Shown: piece after piece, positions 13,182 through 23,248 of the stretch
How the letters are laid out: every line of letters starts with the position of its first letter
How positions within the stretch are numbered: position 1 is the stretch's first letter
DNA from: Falciphora oryzae
Lineage: Eukaryota; Ascomycota; Sordariomycetes; Magnaporthales; Magnaporthaceae
Reading direction: 5' to 3'
NCBI GenBank assembly: GCA_000733355.1
Contig: JNVV01000002.1
Location: 419,277 to 483,276, forward strand
Length of the DNA stretch: 64,000 nt
The notes under the pieces: model-generated
What the model was told of the DNA's origin: nothing
Database searches by the model: none
Seen by the model: only the letters and a program-made list of their open reading frames with translations
Translations under genes and position numbers: made by a program

Positions 13182-13949
13182 CCGGGCACACCCACCTCCC
13201 CTCGCAACAAACTGTGCTCAAGACGAGGAGGGCGCATAGGATAACCGTCACCTCGTGTATTTGGCTGTTTTCTGTTCCGGGTCTTTCTCTTCCTGTTTTT
13301 TTTGGGGGCATCTGCTGTTGTCTGGTTCTGCCATCTTTTGTGCTTAGGGTCGAGCGTCTCTCTGGGTTCCATTCTTTCTTACACTCCTATCCGTAGCCCG
13401 CCGCGTAACACGGCGCGGCATGCTATCTCTCATACCGCATGGGTATTGTTGGGCGATTTGGTGGAGTTTGGCGGCTTGTGGGCTGGAGACAGGACAGACC
13501 CAATCAATATCATCATTTTGATGGTTTTCCTAGTATCCCTGGAATGTGTCTAGCAACCGAAGAAAATCGAGCAAAGAAAGACAAGGGGGACCAAGGGTAT
13601 ATAAGAATCCACCCCATATCGTTAAGTGCCCGGCCACCTGTCCCCTCCCACTGAGGGGGAACCGCGTCGACCGTCGTTGCCTATTCTAACACAAAATGCC
13701 AGGGGTAGGAAGAAGACAAAAAGAAGAATGTGTAGCTCCTCTAAACAGGCTGGCAATTCACACATGTAGACTTGCCTATCCAAGGTCGTAACATCGTGGC
13801 GAGCACTAGCAGCATCTAGACGCCCAAATACGCATATTAGCGATCTGGATTGTATGAAATCATGAGATGACAGTTGCTTGCCTAGAGCGGAAGAGACAAC
13901 GTAGTTGAGTGCGGCCAGGTGAGGTGGTCGTTGGAACCCCCGTGTTGGT
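13182..13949. other. Intergenic between convergent GCN5 and Cys-rich genes
   Basis: Shared 3' flank of about 770 bp. The + strand is T-rich just after the GCN5 stop (13250-13320), consistent with a 3' UTR. No coding region is supported; the minus frame 13622-13975 overlaps the end of the Cys-rich gene in another frame. Confidence 0.6.
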
Positions 13950-14374
13950 CTATTTACAGTCCACACAGACCTCAACCTTGCTACTCCGGTAGCCGCACTT
14001 GGGGCAGGTATCTATTTGAATAGATGGAAGAGCGAATAAATCCGTCCTCTGCAGCTTGCTGCCTAGGGTCAAGGCCGGCTGATGCGTGGGAACTTACGCC
14101 ACGGGCAGAAATAGTGCCCTCTCATAGAATTGTGACACTTTGTGACCAGAAATTTGCTTGGTATCTTCAAATTAGCCCGATATCTTCACCTCACCGAGCC
14201 GGAAGAAGTACAGATGACGGTCGGGCCAAGGGGCGAGTCGCGAACTTACACGCGTCGCAGAGCGTGCATTCCACGTCTAGCTTGACACCACACGTGCCAC
14301 AGCGGCCTGGTAGAGATTAGTTTGGTTGAAGGTGTATCGAGATACCAAGCCGCTTCTCAAGGCGGCTTACCCAT
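13950..14374 (-). CDS. Small Cys-rich CxxC protein, zinc-binding or metallothionein-like (four tiny exons)
   Basis: Best model: exons 14374-14371 (only ATGG), 14306-14252, 14156-14098 and 14011-13950, encoding 59 residues. Ten Cys are present: CGTC (4-7), CTLC (15-18), C27, C37, CPKC (42-45) and CVDC (55-58), plus His28, His34 and His40. Four CxxC knuckles plus a GHYFCPWHTCPKCGY core suggest a zinc-ribbon-like fold or metal storage; I do not recognise the family. Introns have good signals: GTAAGC...CTAAT...CCAG, a donor near 14250 with CTAAT before the acceptor, and GTAAGT...ATAG. The second donor is ambiguous: using GTAAGT at 14249 with an acceptor at AG|GGCAC yields a 47-residue form lacking KCHNS. 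A TATA-like element lies about 130 bp upstream. The frames join only in one phase at exon 4, which supports a real gene, but there is no transcript evidence. Confidence 0.6.
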
Positions 14375-15556
14375 AGCGGAGCCTATAGGGAGAAGACCCT
14401 TTGACGGTGGAAAGGACAGTTCGAAGCCTGAGAGAGGGAAATTGGAGGTATATCGACGAGCAAAAGTAGCTACGAGTCCTTATTGACGACCAGCATGCCA
14501 AGAGATATATATAAAATGCGAGACTCTAGGTTCCCGCTATGTATAAAGTACTTGTATATATATCGTGATGCAGCAACAAGGTAAGTCAACGATACGACGT
14601 GCCGGCCATGTCGAGCAGGAAGCCCTGCCAACACGTGTTCGCCTATTGGTGCAGTTTTTGCCACCAGTGGTCCTGTCGGTAAGGGGACTTTGGCGTCCTT
14701 ACACGACTGTAGCCAGATTGTCGACTTTCTTGTCCACCGTTACACATTGATGCATCCGCGGGCTCGCATATCATCAAACACCACCCCTTCATCGAGGCTA
14801 GTTAGTCTCCCCGTACATAGCTCTCGGCGGCCGATGGTTGCACGAGAAAGCTCTATAATATCGGTTTGCGCTGGGGTTGGATATAGAGTAGAAACGCTTG
14901 GTGACCAACACGGTTTCTGGGCCAGCTCAATAGCCAAGTCTAGCGCAGAGCTGGGGGTTGTTATCCTTGGGCTCGTCGCTATGCGGTGTTGGCACATCGT
15001 GCGAAGATAGACTTGTGGCTTTGAAGCGCCAGGCAGTATTCGGACCGTGTTTTGCCGTCAGGACTTTCGGAGAGCCCGGAACGGTCCATCCTCTTCATTT
15101 CCCAGCCAGGGAGCACAAAAGGAGCCGAGCCTGTCGTCCTCCAGGTCTGGCTTATAAGAGTCCAGATAAGGAAAGTGGGGCATTTGACAGGTCTTTGTGG
15201 GGCTCCAGGCAGGCAGGCACGACGCGGGGAATGGATGTCCAATGGGTTCACGCGTCAAACTGACAACCACCGAAAGATGCAGGCACTTTAACCCATGCCC
15301 CCGCAAACGCCACTGTCACGCCGGAGCATACCTGTGTAATGAACTTTGATGGCGGGCCTAGAGCCGGCCTAGCCTGATACAACTTTTTGTCCCTTCAGTT
15401 GAGTTGGGTTCAAGCCACCAACGCCTCGGCAGCGCACACGACGGCTCCTGCGCGTAACAACTCTTATGTCCGCCACGAGTAGTGGACCAGACACACATGA
15501 CGACGTCGGTACTTGACTAGGAAATCATCTGAAACCTGACAAGGGACAAGGGAATA
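14375..15556. other. Divergent intergenic region between the Cys-rich and CANIN genes
   Basis: About 1.2 kb serving two divergent genes. It holds the TATA-like stretches at 14504-14515 and near 14552. Small open frames on both strands (14565, 14690, 14958, 15052) show no family features. No other gene is supported. Confidence 0.6.
14504..14515 (-). promoter_or_regulatory. TATA-like element upstream of the Cys-rich gene
   Basis: Read on the minus strand this is TTTTATATATAT, about 130 bp upstream of the ATG at 14374. The leader between them is pyrimidine-rich on the coding strand (CCTCCAATTTCCCTCTCTC), as in fungal core promoters. A second TATATATAT stretch lies near 14552. Being nearly palindromic, the element could serve either strand. 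Confidence 0.45.
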
Positions 15557-17829
15557 ATGGCAGGCAAGGCTAGAGATATAAGGACCTTCTTCAGGCCTGC
15601 CCCGCCCCGAAAGCCCGCCGCCGCACCGCCGCCCTCGCTCCCAGTGCAGCCCAGCTCCGGGTCGTCGGCACTGTCCTCGCCGCCCTCCTCCATCGTCACG
15701 CCGACGGGCTCGGCGCCACCGCCGGCCCATCCCGCACCTACGCCCAGTCCCCGCGCCGGCTCAGACGCATCCGCCACACCGAGCCCGCCACCCAGCTGGT
15801 CTCAACCCCAGGCGCCGAGACCGCGCGACGCCGTCATCCAGGCCTCGGACGACGAGGGCTCATCGGACGGCGGCGACTCGGACGACTCGCTCGAGGACGT
15901 CGACGCGATATGGCGGCGCACCAACCCCGAACGGGCCGCCGTCGCGGCGGGCGGCGGCGGCCGCAAGGACAAGGACGGCCCCGCGACGCCCCGGGCGGCC
16001 AAGCGCACGGCGGTCGCGAGCACGCCGCTGACCATCCGCGCCAAGCGGCTCCAGCAGGCGCACAAATACGACATGTCGGCGCTGCTGCGCCTGAACCAGG
16101 CCGATCTGGACGCCGAGGCCAGCGGCCAGAGGGTCGAGGCCCTGCTCTCCGACCGCGGCGACGGCGGCGGCGTTGGGGGCACTGTGGTGGTGGGGGGAAC
16201 CGGCCGCCGGGGCGGGTCGTCGCCCTTCTCTTCGCCGTCCAACCACACCAACGCACATGACGACGACGGGGAGGAGGCGCTCGTCAGGAATCTGGAAGAG
16301 TACATTCCGGACAATGATGACGACGAGGCCAGCGGTAATGGCAACGGGACCATCACTGGGAAAGCCAAGGGCAAGGCGAAACTAAAGCGAGCTATCAAGC
16401 GAACCGAGGCGACCGACGTGAGTCGCAGGTGTGTCTACTTTTTCGGGCAGGACTTGGATCCCGTTGCTGCCGCCAAGCTGCCGCGCCCGTTATTCCCCAA
16501 GCACTGCGCAACGGGCCGCTGGCGCCTTCTCAAGGCCGTCGGCACTAGGGAGCAGCACTTCTTGGCGGGCCTCCCCGAGCAGCTTGTGAGACGGGGCTCG
16601 CAGCTGCAACCCCAGCAACAGCAGCCGCTGCCCGACGAGCTCTTCCTCTGGATCCTCAGGCAGGTGCCGCTGGAGCAGGACAGGAGGCTGCGCGAGAAAT
16701 ACATCCTGACGGCCTCGGCTGCTATGGAGGCTTCTTCCGAGCTCGGTGACGATAGCCTGGGCCGCCGCGTTGACGAGGCGCTCGTCCTCGAGCTCTTCCG
16801 GTCGCTGGGCTGCAAGAGGCAGAGCTTGGGAGACAACATCTCGGCAAAAGTGGCTCTGGATGAAGAGGTAGTGGATTACTACGCCGGCAGGGACTGGTCG
16901 AGCCTGATATCTGTCTTGCAGCTGATCACGGCCCTCTGTCGCTCGGGATGCAGCGGCAAAGTTCTTCCACTCCCATCGTCCACCGTCACGTGCGCGACCA
17001 AGATACTTCTCCAACTTGGCCTCGATAGGGTTGTCGTCGAAAACGTCACGGTTGCGGTTAGCTATCGGGCCGCCCTGGAAGCCCTTGTTGAGTCTGTCAC
17101 AGAGGCTGACTGGAACGCTTTTGTGAGTGCCCCGTTGGAATTGTCATTGTCGGCTGCGGTAGCATGAGACGTTTTCGTGATGCTAACCCCCAACCCCAAC
17201 AGTGCTACGACGTGGCCAAATGTTTTCACTCAAACGTCCAAGCATCGCATCTGCGGTGGCAAGCTATCGGTTGTATCGGGCCTGATACAGGCCAGCGATG
17301 GCTCCTGGATCTGAAGAGGAGGCTAGCGGCTGTGTGCTTCTTCGACGACCCGGAGTACGCAAGGCGTGCGCCGGACCGAGGGATCGAGATCCAGGCCCTA
17401 ATTGACCGCCTGGGGTCCGACGTCTTCCTCATCAACCACGAGACAGACTACAAGGAGCTAGCGAGCATGCTGAGGTTCTTGGACGTCGCGTTGGCCGACG
17501 GCCTCGACCGCGCCGTCGAGGACCTGGACGCGCAGCTGGACCGGCTGCACCACCAGGTCGAGCTGATATGGCGCAAGATCTACGCCACGGGCGCGAGCCA
17601 GTCCTCGAGGCTGGACTCCAAGACGCTGGCGGACTGGATCCGAGACCGGATCAAGTACACGGTGCGGACGCGGCCGCCGCCCAAGACGAGCATCTACGAC
17701 GGCAGCTTGCTGCGTGATGACATGGTGACGGGGCTCAAGCAGCAGGACATCAAGAAGATGTTCCAGGCCAAGATTATGTCCGCGTCCAGCAAGAGGGACG
17801 ACACCACCATCCATGTGCGGACCTCTTAG
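15557..17829 (+). CDS. CANIN-domain protein, probable SMC5/6 complex loader (SLF2/Nse6-like)
   Basis: Two exons, 15557-17122 and 17203-17829, give 730 residues. The intron starts GTGAGT, has a perfect TGCTAAC branch point and ends CAACAG; phase 0. Residues 1-290 are disordered, rich in Pro, Ser and acidic runs, and open with RDIRTFFRP, which resembles a PCNA-binding (PIP-box) ending. From about residue 290 a helical domain begins with CVYFFGQDLDP, then TREQHFLAGLP, LPDELFLWILRQVP, a LFRSLG helix and, in exon 2, LRWQAIGCI and DLKRRLAAVCFFDDP. This order matches what I know of fungal CANIN (coiled-coil SMC6 and NSE5 interacting) domains. Expected role: nuclear recruitment of SMC5/6 to damaged or replicating DNA. 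The assignment is from motif memory, not a profile search. An AATAAA lies 95 bp past the stop. Confidence 0.72.
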
Positions 17830-17923
17830 CTTGATGGAGTAGGGCAAACAGGAGTCACAAAAGACGCTGCCGTATGGTCTGACTCCTGAAATGGCTTTCA
17901 CATGATCCCAAAGATGCAGAAAA

Positions 17924-17929
17924 AATAAA
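17924..17929 (+). terminator. Poly(A) signal AATAAA of the CANIN gene
   Basis: Canonical AATAAA 95 bp downstream of the stop at 17829, inside the 278 bp convergent gap to the V-ATPase gene. Position fits a fungal 3' UTR. Confidence 0.55.
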
Positions 17930-18107
17930 TATGTGCAAAACACATCATACACAGACTTCTAAAAGAAAACAAGAGAGATACCCACACAGGTCCAAGCACT
18001 ACGCCCATGCAATGGGCGTCTGTGGACTTGGACGGACCACCATAGTCACATGATAATAGTAGTTGGCTTTTTGTTGTCAAGAGTGTCCAAGCTATCTTCA
18101 GTTTTGC

Positions 18108-19029
18108 TCAGTCGAAGAACTTCCGGTTTGGGTTCGCGCCGAACAGGGCCTGCCTCATGGCTGGCAGGGCGCTGGTGCTGAGGATGGACAGCCGCGCCTC
18201 GAACGTGTTGTCGATCTCGATCTTGCCGTCTCCGCCCAGGATCATGACACCTCCAGCGCTGCCAGAGAGTCAGGGGTCAGAATGCCTGTGTGATATAATC
18301 GAAGAGCAAAGCCAAAAAGCAGAATGAGAGAGCAAAGGGAGGGGCTGCCACTAACCTTCCCTCGGGAACCGGGTTCGACTCGTCGATGGAGGCCTTGAGG
18401 TCGCTCCCCAGAGCTGTCTTGTACTCTTTGACGGCGTCCTCTATGGCGGACTTGACGACGTCGTAGTCGGCCTTGCGGGCGCGGACCTGCAGGACGGGCT
18501 CGTGGAGGGCGTAGAAGCCCTCGAGCAGCAGGTTCTTGAGGACCTCCCTGTACTTGGCCTTGTCCTTGGCGCCCTCGGCCAGCTGCTTCTGGGCCTGGTC
18601 GAAGATGGCGTCGAGCATCTCCTGGCGGGCGGCCAGGACCTTGAGGCGGGTCTTGTTGGCGACGGTGGAGCGGGTGATCTGCTGCGACATGGTGGCCTGC
18701 TTGAACTTCTTCTCGTAGGCGCCATCCATGGCGTCCGTCTCCTGGCGCACGAGCTTGGACTTCTCGATGGCGAACTCCTCGTTGGCCTTGATCTCGATCT
18801 CGCGCGCCTTCTCCATGGCCTCCTGCTTGATGAAGGCCGTCATCTTGCGGAGCTCCTGTCCGACCTGGTTTGATGGGGCGGGCTGCTGTTAGCCATGCTT
18901 CCTGGCTGCCCTATCTCGCGCCAGGGAACAGCTTCATCCAGCCTCTTCCCCGCAAGCTGATGAATAGCGCTGCTTCCCGACGCGCGCAAAACTTACCTGG
19001 TCGTCGGACAGGGCGTGGACCTGAGACAT
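18108..19029 (-). CDS. vma4: V-type proton ATPase subunit E
   Basis: Three exons, 19029-18997 (MSQVHALSDDQ), 18864-18356 and 18258-18108, encode 230 residues, the usual length for subunit E (226-233). Introns begin GTAAGT and GTTAGT and end CCAG and GCAG; phases 0 and 2 join cleanly. The long charged N-terminal helix (MTAFIKQEAMEKAREIEIKANEEF...), the QITRSTVANKTRLKVL segment and the ending GGVMILGGDGKIEIDNTF...EARL are subunit E hallmarks. Role: peripheral stalk of the vacuolar H+-ATPase, tying the V1 catalytic head to the membrane V0 part, so it supports acidification of vacuoles and Golgi. It is convergent with the CANIN gene. The 11-codon first exon is easily missed by gene finders. Confidence 0.95.
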
Positions 19030-20154
19030 GATGGGCGGCGGCGACGTGGCGCGGGGAGGGGACGCAAGTTTGATTCGGCAATTCGGGGAGGACGCCCTAG
19101 TCGAGGGTTTCGGTGCTGATTGCGCGTGTCCCTTTTGGCCGTTTAAACGAAATGATGACCTAGAAAGCTCCGGTCGGTCGGCAGAGCAGGATGTGGCGAG
19201 GGGAGAGGGCGCGCTTTGATGGGGTTGCTTGGTCGCTTGGCTCGAGGTCGGCGACGTAAGTCGTACAGTATCACCGGTTCACGAGCTTCCGCAGCGGAGA
19301 GCTTTCGGCATTGCACCGCCGCCCGGCCAGCTTCGCTTGGCGGAATGACGGGGTGACCGCTGCTGGCGCACGCTGGGGCGGGCAGCCCAGCCCCACTTCC
19401 AATGTCGAACAGGCGTAATCACACACTAGCCACGTTACTTGGTCATTGTGGCGTCATACTGTGGCGTGGTGCAGCAAAAAGGGGCTAAAAGACAATTGCC
19501 GTATCTGGACGAGCCCCTGATCACGATGCAGCTCCTGACTGAAAACATCACCACAGTCAGATGTGCCTCTCACACAAAGATGTCTCCAACACCACAACAC
19601 AATGCCTTTTTCGTAGATCAACCCCTCATGGCCTGCCCTCTACATTCACCATGGGTGTCTCTTCCCGAGGAGCTCTCGACAATTCACATGGTGATGGACA
19701 GGCCAAACTAACCCCTATTCGGAAGAACGCTTCTTTGGCCTCTCCTACCTAACAATGACACTGCTCTTATCATGACAGCTTCTTTATTTGAGACTCCCTT
19801 ACAATGAACCTGGACGGGCAGAGAGGAGCTAGCCCTATCCGGACGACGTTGTCGTTTGCTCATCCCTCGCCCAACAATGACATTCTCTTGTGAATGCTAT
19901 GTTGGTTATGTGTCACTACACTGCCTGCTCACTCAGTCGTTCTCGAGGACAATGGATATCTGCAATCTGGGACCTCTTGTGGGCGCCGAGCTCGTCAGGG
20001 GCTCCTGTGTATTTATTTGAAGACATCTTGCCCTCTCCGCATGCTTTTCATTTTGATAAGAGACACCAAGCAGCGGACACTCGATCACTGGCTATACGAG
20101 TCAGGGCAACACCTCTCTAGAAACCACATCGACTAGACCACACCACACTATACG
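19030..20154. other. Divergent intergenic region between V-ATPase E and kinase-like genes
   Basis: About 1.1 kb. The left part (19030-19420) is the GC-rich V-ATPase promoter. The right part is more AT-rich and contains two degenerate direct copies (19713-19768 and 19833-19890). No other gene is supported. Confidence 0.55.
19713..19890. repeat. Two imperfect direct copies upstream of the kinase-like gene
   Basis: CCCTATTCGGAAGAACG (19713) recurs as CCCTATCCGGACGACG (19833), and AACAATGACACTGCTCTT (19751) recurs as AACAATGACATTCTCTTG (19873). Spacing is 120-122 bp for both pairs, so a unit of about 120 bp was probably duplicated and then diverged. Confidence 0.5.
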
Positions 20155-21354
20155 ATGCCAATCTTCAACGTCCCACATCAGGTCAGTCACCTTCGACGAA
20201 CGCCAAGCAATCCCAAATGGGTTGTCTTGGTGGAAGATGAGACCCTGAAGAACACCCCTACGGTGCAGAGGAAGGTCGGGCTTGGCAAGAGCAACGTTTG
20301 CATTCTTGCCCGCACGAAGGATCTCGGCACGACTGGTCTCGGACATGCGGTGATCAAGGCGTTCAGTCCTACCGGGCTGGAGGATTGTATACGGATGGAG
20401 GCGGATATGGTTCGACAGCTCCAAGGGAGCAACCAGGCACCTCCCCAGGACTGGCCATTCGCCTGGATGATCCACCGGGGCGCCACGAAAGGTACTGATC
20501 TAACATACTGGAAGTACTACGGCCTAGGAGACCTGTCAGCGCTCATGAAACAGTGCAAAGCCTCCAGGCTGGCAATCCCACCGGCGTTCGGCGCCGGCTT
20601 TATGGCGAAGATATTCCAGGCGCTGGGGAAGTCGCTGCTGGACGACAATGCGCCCGGCATCTACCAGAACGATCTCGCAGAGGCTAACGTTTTCTTAGAG
20701 CAAGATGCAACTGATCTCAGCACCACCGGGTCGCTAACGAAGCCACCAAGGATAGTCTTGGGTGACTTCGCGGATGGCGTGTATGTTCAGCCGCGGGGTA
20801 CGATCACCCCGAGAGAGGCCGCCAAGGAAAGTGTTGATAAGTTGCTGCAAATACTTGGCAGGATGCACGAGCACACCGCTGCACTCACGCAGGCGGAAAA
20901 GAAGTGTTGGGACGACATCATCGGCGATGCAGAGCGCATCCAGAGCGAGCTCAATGACGCAAGGTCGGTCTTCCCCGGGAACCGACTCAAGAGTGCGGTG
21001 AGCACTTTCCAAGGTCATGAGGGGCAAGCCCCAAAGACTTCTCATGTTTTGACCCGCTTCCTCTCCGTCGCCGGATCTATCAGAGATGAGAATTTGATCG
21101 GTCTCCCACAGACATATGCTGATCAGCAGAAGGCGGCGGAAGCTGCCCGTGGACTGTTGTTCCCCCTCGCGGCTTTGCGGACGGCACGGCAGCGCTCTGA
21201 TGGGACTCATGATACGGTCACGGGTCTCGGCAAGGACTATGCGGACGGCGAGGACGACGAGGACGACGAGGACGACGAAGACGACGAGAACGACCAGGGA
21301 AATTTGGGCGGCCCGGCCGACTTGGACGGCTTGGGCAGCTTGGTCGACTTTTGA
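20155..21354 (+). CDS. Divergent protein-kinase-like protein (399 aa, intronless)
   Basis: Single open frame from ATG at 20155. I read a kinase fold by motif: a glycine-loop-like KVGLGKSNVCILAR (40-53), VIK with Lys68, an acidic helix C (RMEADMV, Glu82), a hinge-like block YWKYYGLGDLSALMK, the catalytic-loop equivalent YQNDLAEANVFL (Asp173, Asn178; HRD replaced by QND) and GDFADG (Asp204; DFG replaced by DFA). The key Lys, Glu, Asp, Asn and Asp are therefore all kept, so activity is possible. Features of the C-lobe beyond that are unclear. The tail ends in a run of Asp/Glu (about 365-380) and a Gly/Leu/Asp-rich end. No signal peptide or membrane segment. It looks like a lineage-specific accessory gene of the fungal kinase-like kind; substrate and role are unknown. 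Confidence 0.7.
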   Translation: MPIFNVPHQVSHLRRTPSNPKWVVLVEDETLKNTPTVQRKVGLGKSNVCILARTKDLGTTGLGHAVIKAFSPTGLEDCIRMEADMVRQLQGSNQAPPQDWPFAWMIHRGATKGTDLTYWKYYGLGDLSALMKQCKASRLAIPPAFGAGFMAKIFQALGKSLLDDNAPGIYQNDLAEANVFLEQDATDLSTTGSLTKPPRIVLGDFADGVYVQPRGTITPREAAKESVDKLLQILGRMHEHTAALTQAEKKCWDDIIGDAERIQSELNDARSVFPGNRLKSAVSTFQGHEGQAPKTSHVLTRFLSVAGSIRDENLIGLPQTYADQQKAAEAARGLLFPLAALRTARQRSDGTHDTVTGLGKDYADGEDDEDDEDDEDDENDQGNLGGPADLDGLGSLVDF

Positions 21355-23248
21355 ACGACGAGGACAGCTTGTGCGACGCGGATTAGGTGAGTTATGAGTG
21401 CTCAGAACGATCCCTGCGACACAAACCCATGACCAGGGAGCTTCAAGAAGAGGCCGTAATGGGCGCAGGGCAGGCATTGTTGCCTTGGACTGCAGTCGGT
21501 AAGCTCACCTCTTCGATTGGTAGCCCCTTTCCCCCACTCTCTTTCCCTACCCCTTTTCTCTTGGCGACTGCACAGGCATACTTTGATCCTGCCCCATGAG
21601 ATCGCTATTGTTGTGCGCTTATCCGATGGTCTAACCCAATACCAACACACTACGATACCGAATCAATTTCCAAAAACAGTACCAACATGAGTACAACGTT
21701 GAGCAAATATATCAAGTATTCGTCTTCACCAAATGAACTTTCCGAAGAAAAAATCATGAAAAATGGCATAAAATTGATCGAATCCCAGTATTCCTGATGG
21801 AGAGGAGCTGCTAACATACCGAACTATAACTGGCATCAACCCAATTGATTGGGGCTCATTCTCCATGCAGCTTGCCATGTTATCTGCCTGTTGAGTTGTG
21901 CTACAACTGAGCGAAGACGCCAGCCCTTGCCCTTGACTTTACCTGGCATTCGGTTACTATCATTCCACGTGTGTCGTCTGCATGACGAAGGCTAAGAGAC
22001 AAACAAAAGTAGGTCATTTTAGAGTTGTTTGAGCGATGGCGTCCACCGGGCTGGATCTGGCTGCCGTACCCCTGAATATGTTCAATGTAGTCTGCGTGCT
22101 AGCGGAATTCGGACAAAATAAGATAAAGAAATATGACAGCTGCTCGTGGGTAGGCAATGTCCTAAAGCAGCCGGCCCGGCAAGAAGCTTCCGGCTGAAGA
22201 AACCAGCAAGCGCCTTGTCCAGCCCAGCGACGGACCTGGCCGGGAGGAGCCGAGATGCTGGGAGAGGCGGCGGTGAAAAAAAAAAAAAAAAAAAAAAATT
22301 GCAGGGCGGGCCCCTGCCAAGCAACATAAACGGGCTCAAGTGGTCGCGGCGCGTGAACCCCGGATGTGGCATGTGTCACGTGCGCCAGCGTCACCCACTC
22401 GCGGGTGCTCCGCCGCCAGCGTCACGCTGCAGAGGCGGGCTGGGCTTTCCTGCTGGGGTGCTGGGGCAGTCAGACACCGCCACGACACGGCTGTTTAGCT
22501 GCGTCAAGTCGGATGCAGGGCCCCTCCCTACCCCTGGCCGCAACTGCGATCTCTCGCGACCGGCTGTTTCGCTGCCCCCTGGTCACTGGGCACAGAGCAG
22601 GGCGCCTGCCGCCCAACACACGCCCGCGCGTTGCGACATTTGCGACCTCTTGCTTGGTAGGTATTCAATCAAACCTGTGTCGCTCTGTCCAAGGCCCGCA
22701 GCTTGGATCGCTGCTGATCCGGACCCCAGGCCAGGGCCCCAAGTCAGCGCGTCACCACCCCCCAAAACCCACCCGCTCAGCTGCCGCCATCATCGGGCGC
22801 TACTGCTTGTTGAGAGCTCGACCCACGGGCCACACGGGCCAGACCGCACCCAACCCCGTCCGCCGTTTCCCTCCTGTGGTTGACATACGAGGGGCGCGCA
22901 TCCACTGCCGACCCGACTGACCGACTCTCACCGTCCTCGGCTGCCTCGTACCACTTCATTTCTTACGCCTTCTTTGTTGCGTCGGCTTCCCTAGCTACTA
23001 GAATACCACCTGTGTCGCATCTCCCGGCCCAACCAACCTACGGACCATCATCCAGCACCCAACCTGTACAGAGTCGCCGCCTCGCCGAATGACCGGCCCT
23101 GTCGGAACAAACAGCCCTTCAAAACGCTTCCCGAGACTGAAAGAGGAGGACTAGGACGCAGGCGGTGGTGCCATGCGAAGCTTGCATTGCGCGCTTTCGA
23201 GTTTCCCCACGGCCGACCGATGATACCTCGCCCGCCGCCCCCAGCGCA
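21355..23248. other. Intergenic: kinase-like 3' flank and NIPA-gene promoter
   Basis: The first part (21640-21990) is AT-richer than the window average and has no gene. From about 22150 the strand becomes C-rich as it approaches the transporter start, giving open frames (22146-22883, 22366-22920) with no conserved motif. A 23-nt A run lies at 22276-22298. Confidence 0.55.
22276..22298 (+). repeat. Poly(A) run, 23 nt
   Basis: Uninterrupted A23 about 950 bp upstream of the transporter start codon. Not followed by target-site duplication or retroelement sequence that I can see. Confidence 0.9.

Noticed and set aside
22146..22883. 245-codon + frame before the NIPA-type gene
   Set aside because: Crosses A23 and is Pro/Arg-rich without motifs; it lies in the promoter of the transporter.
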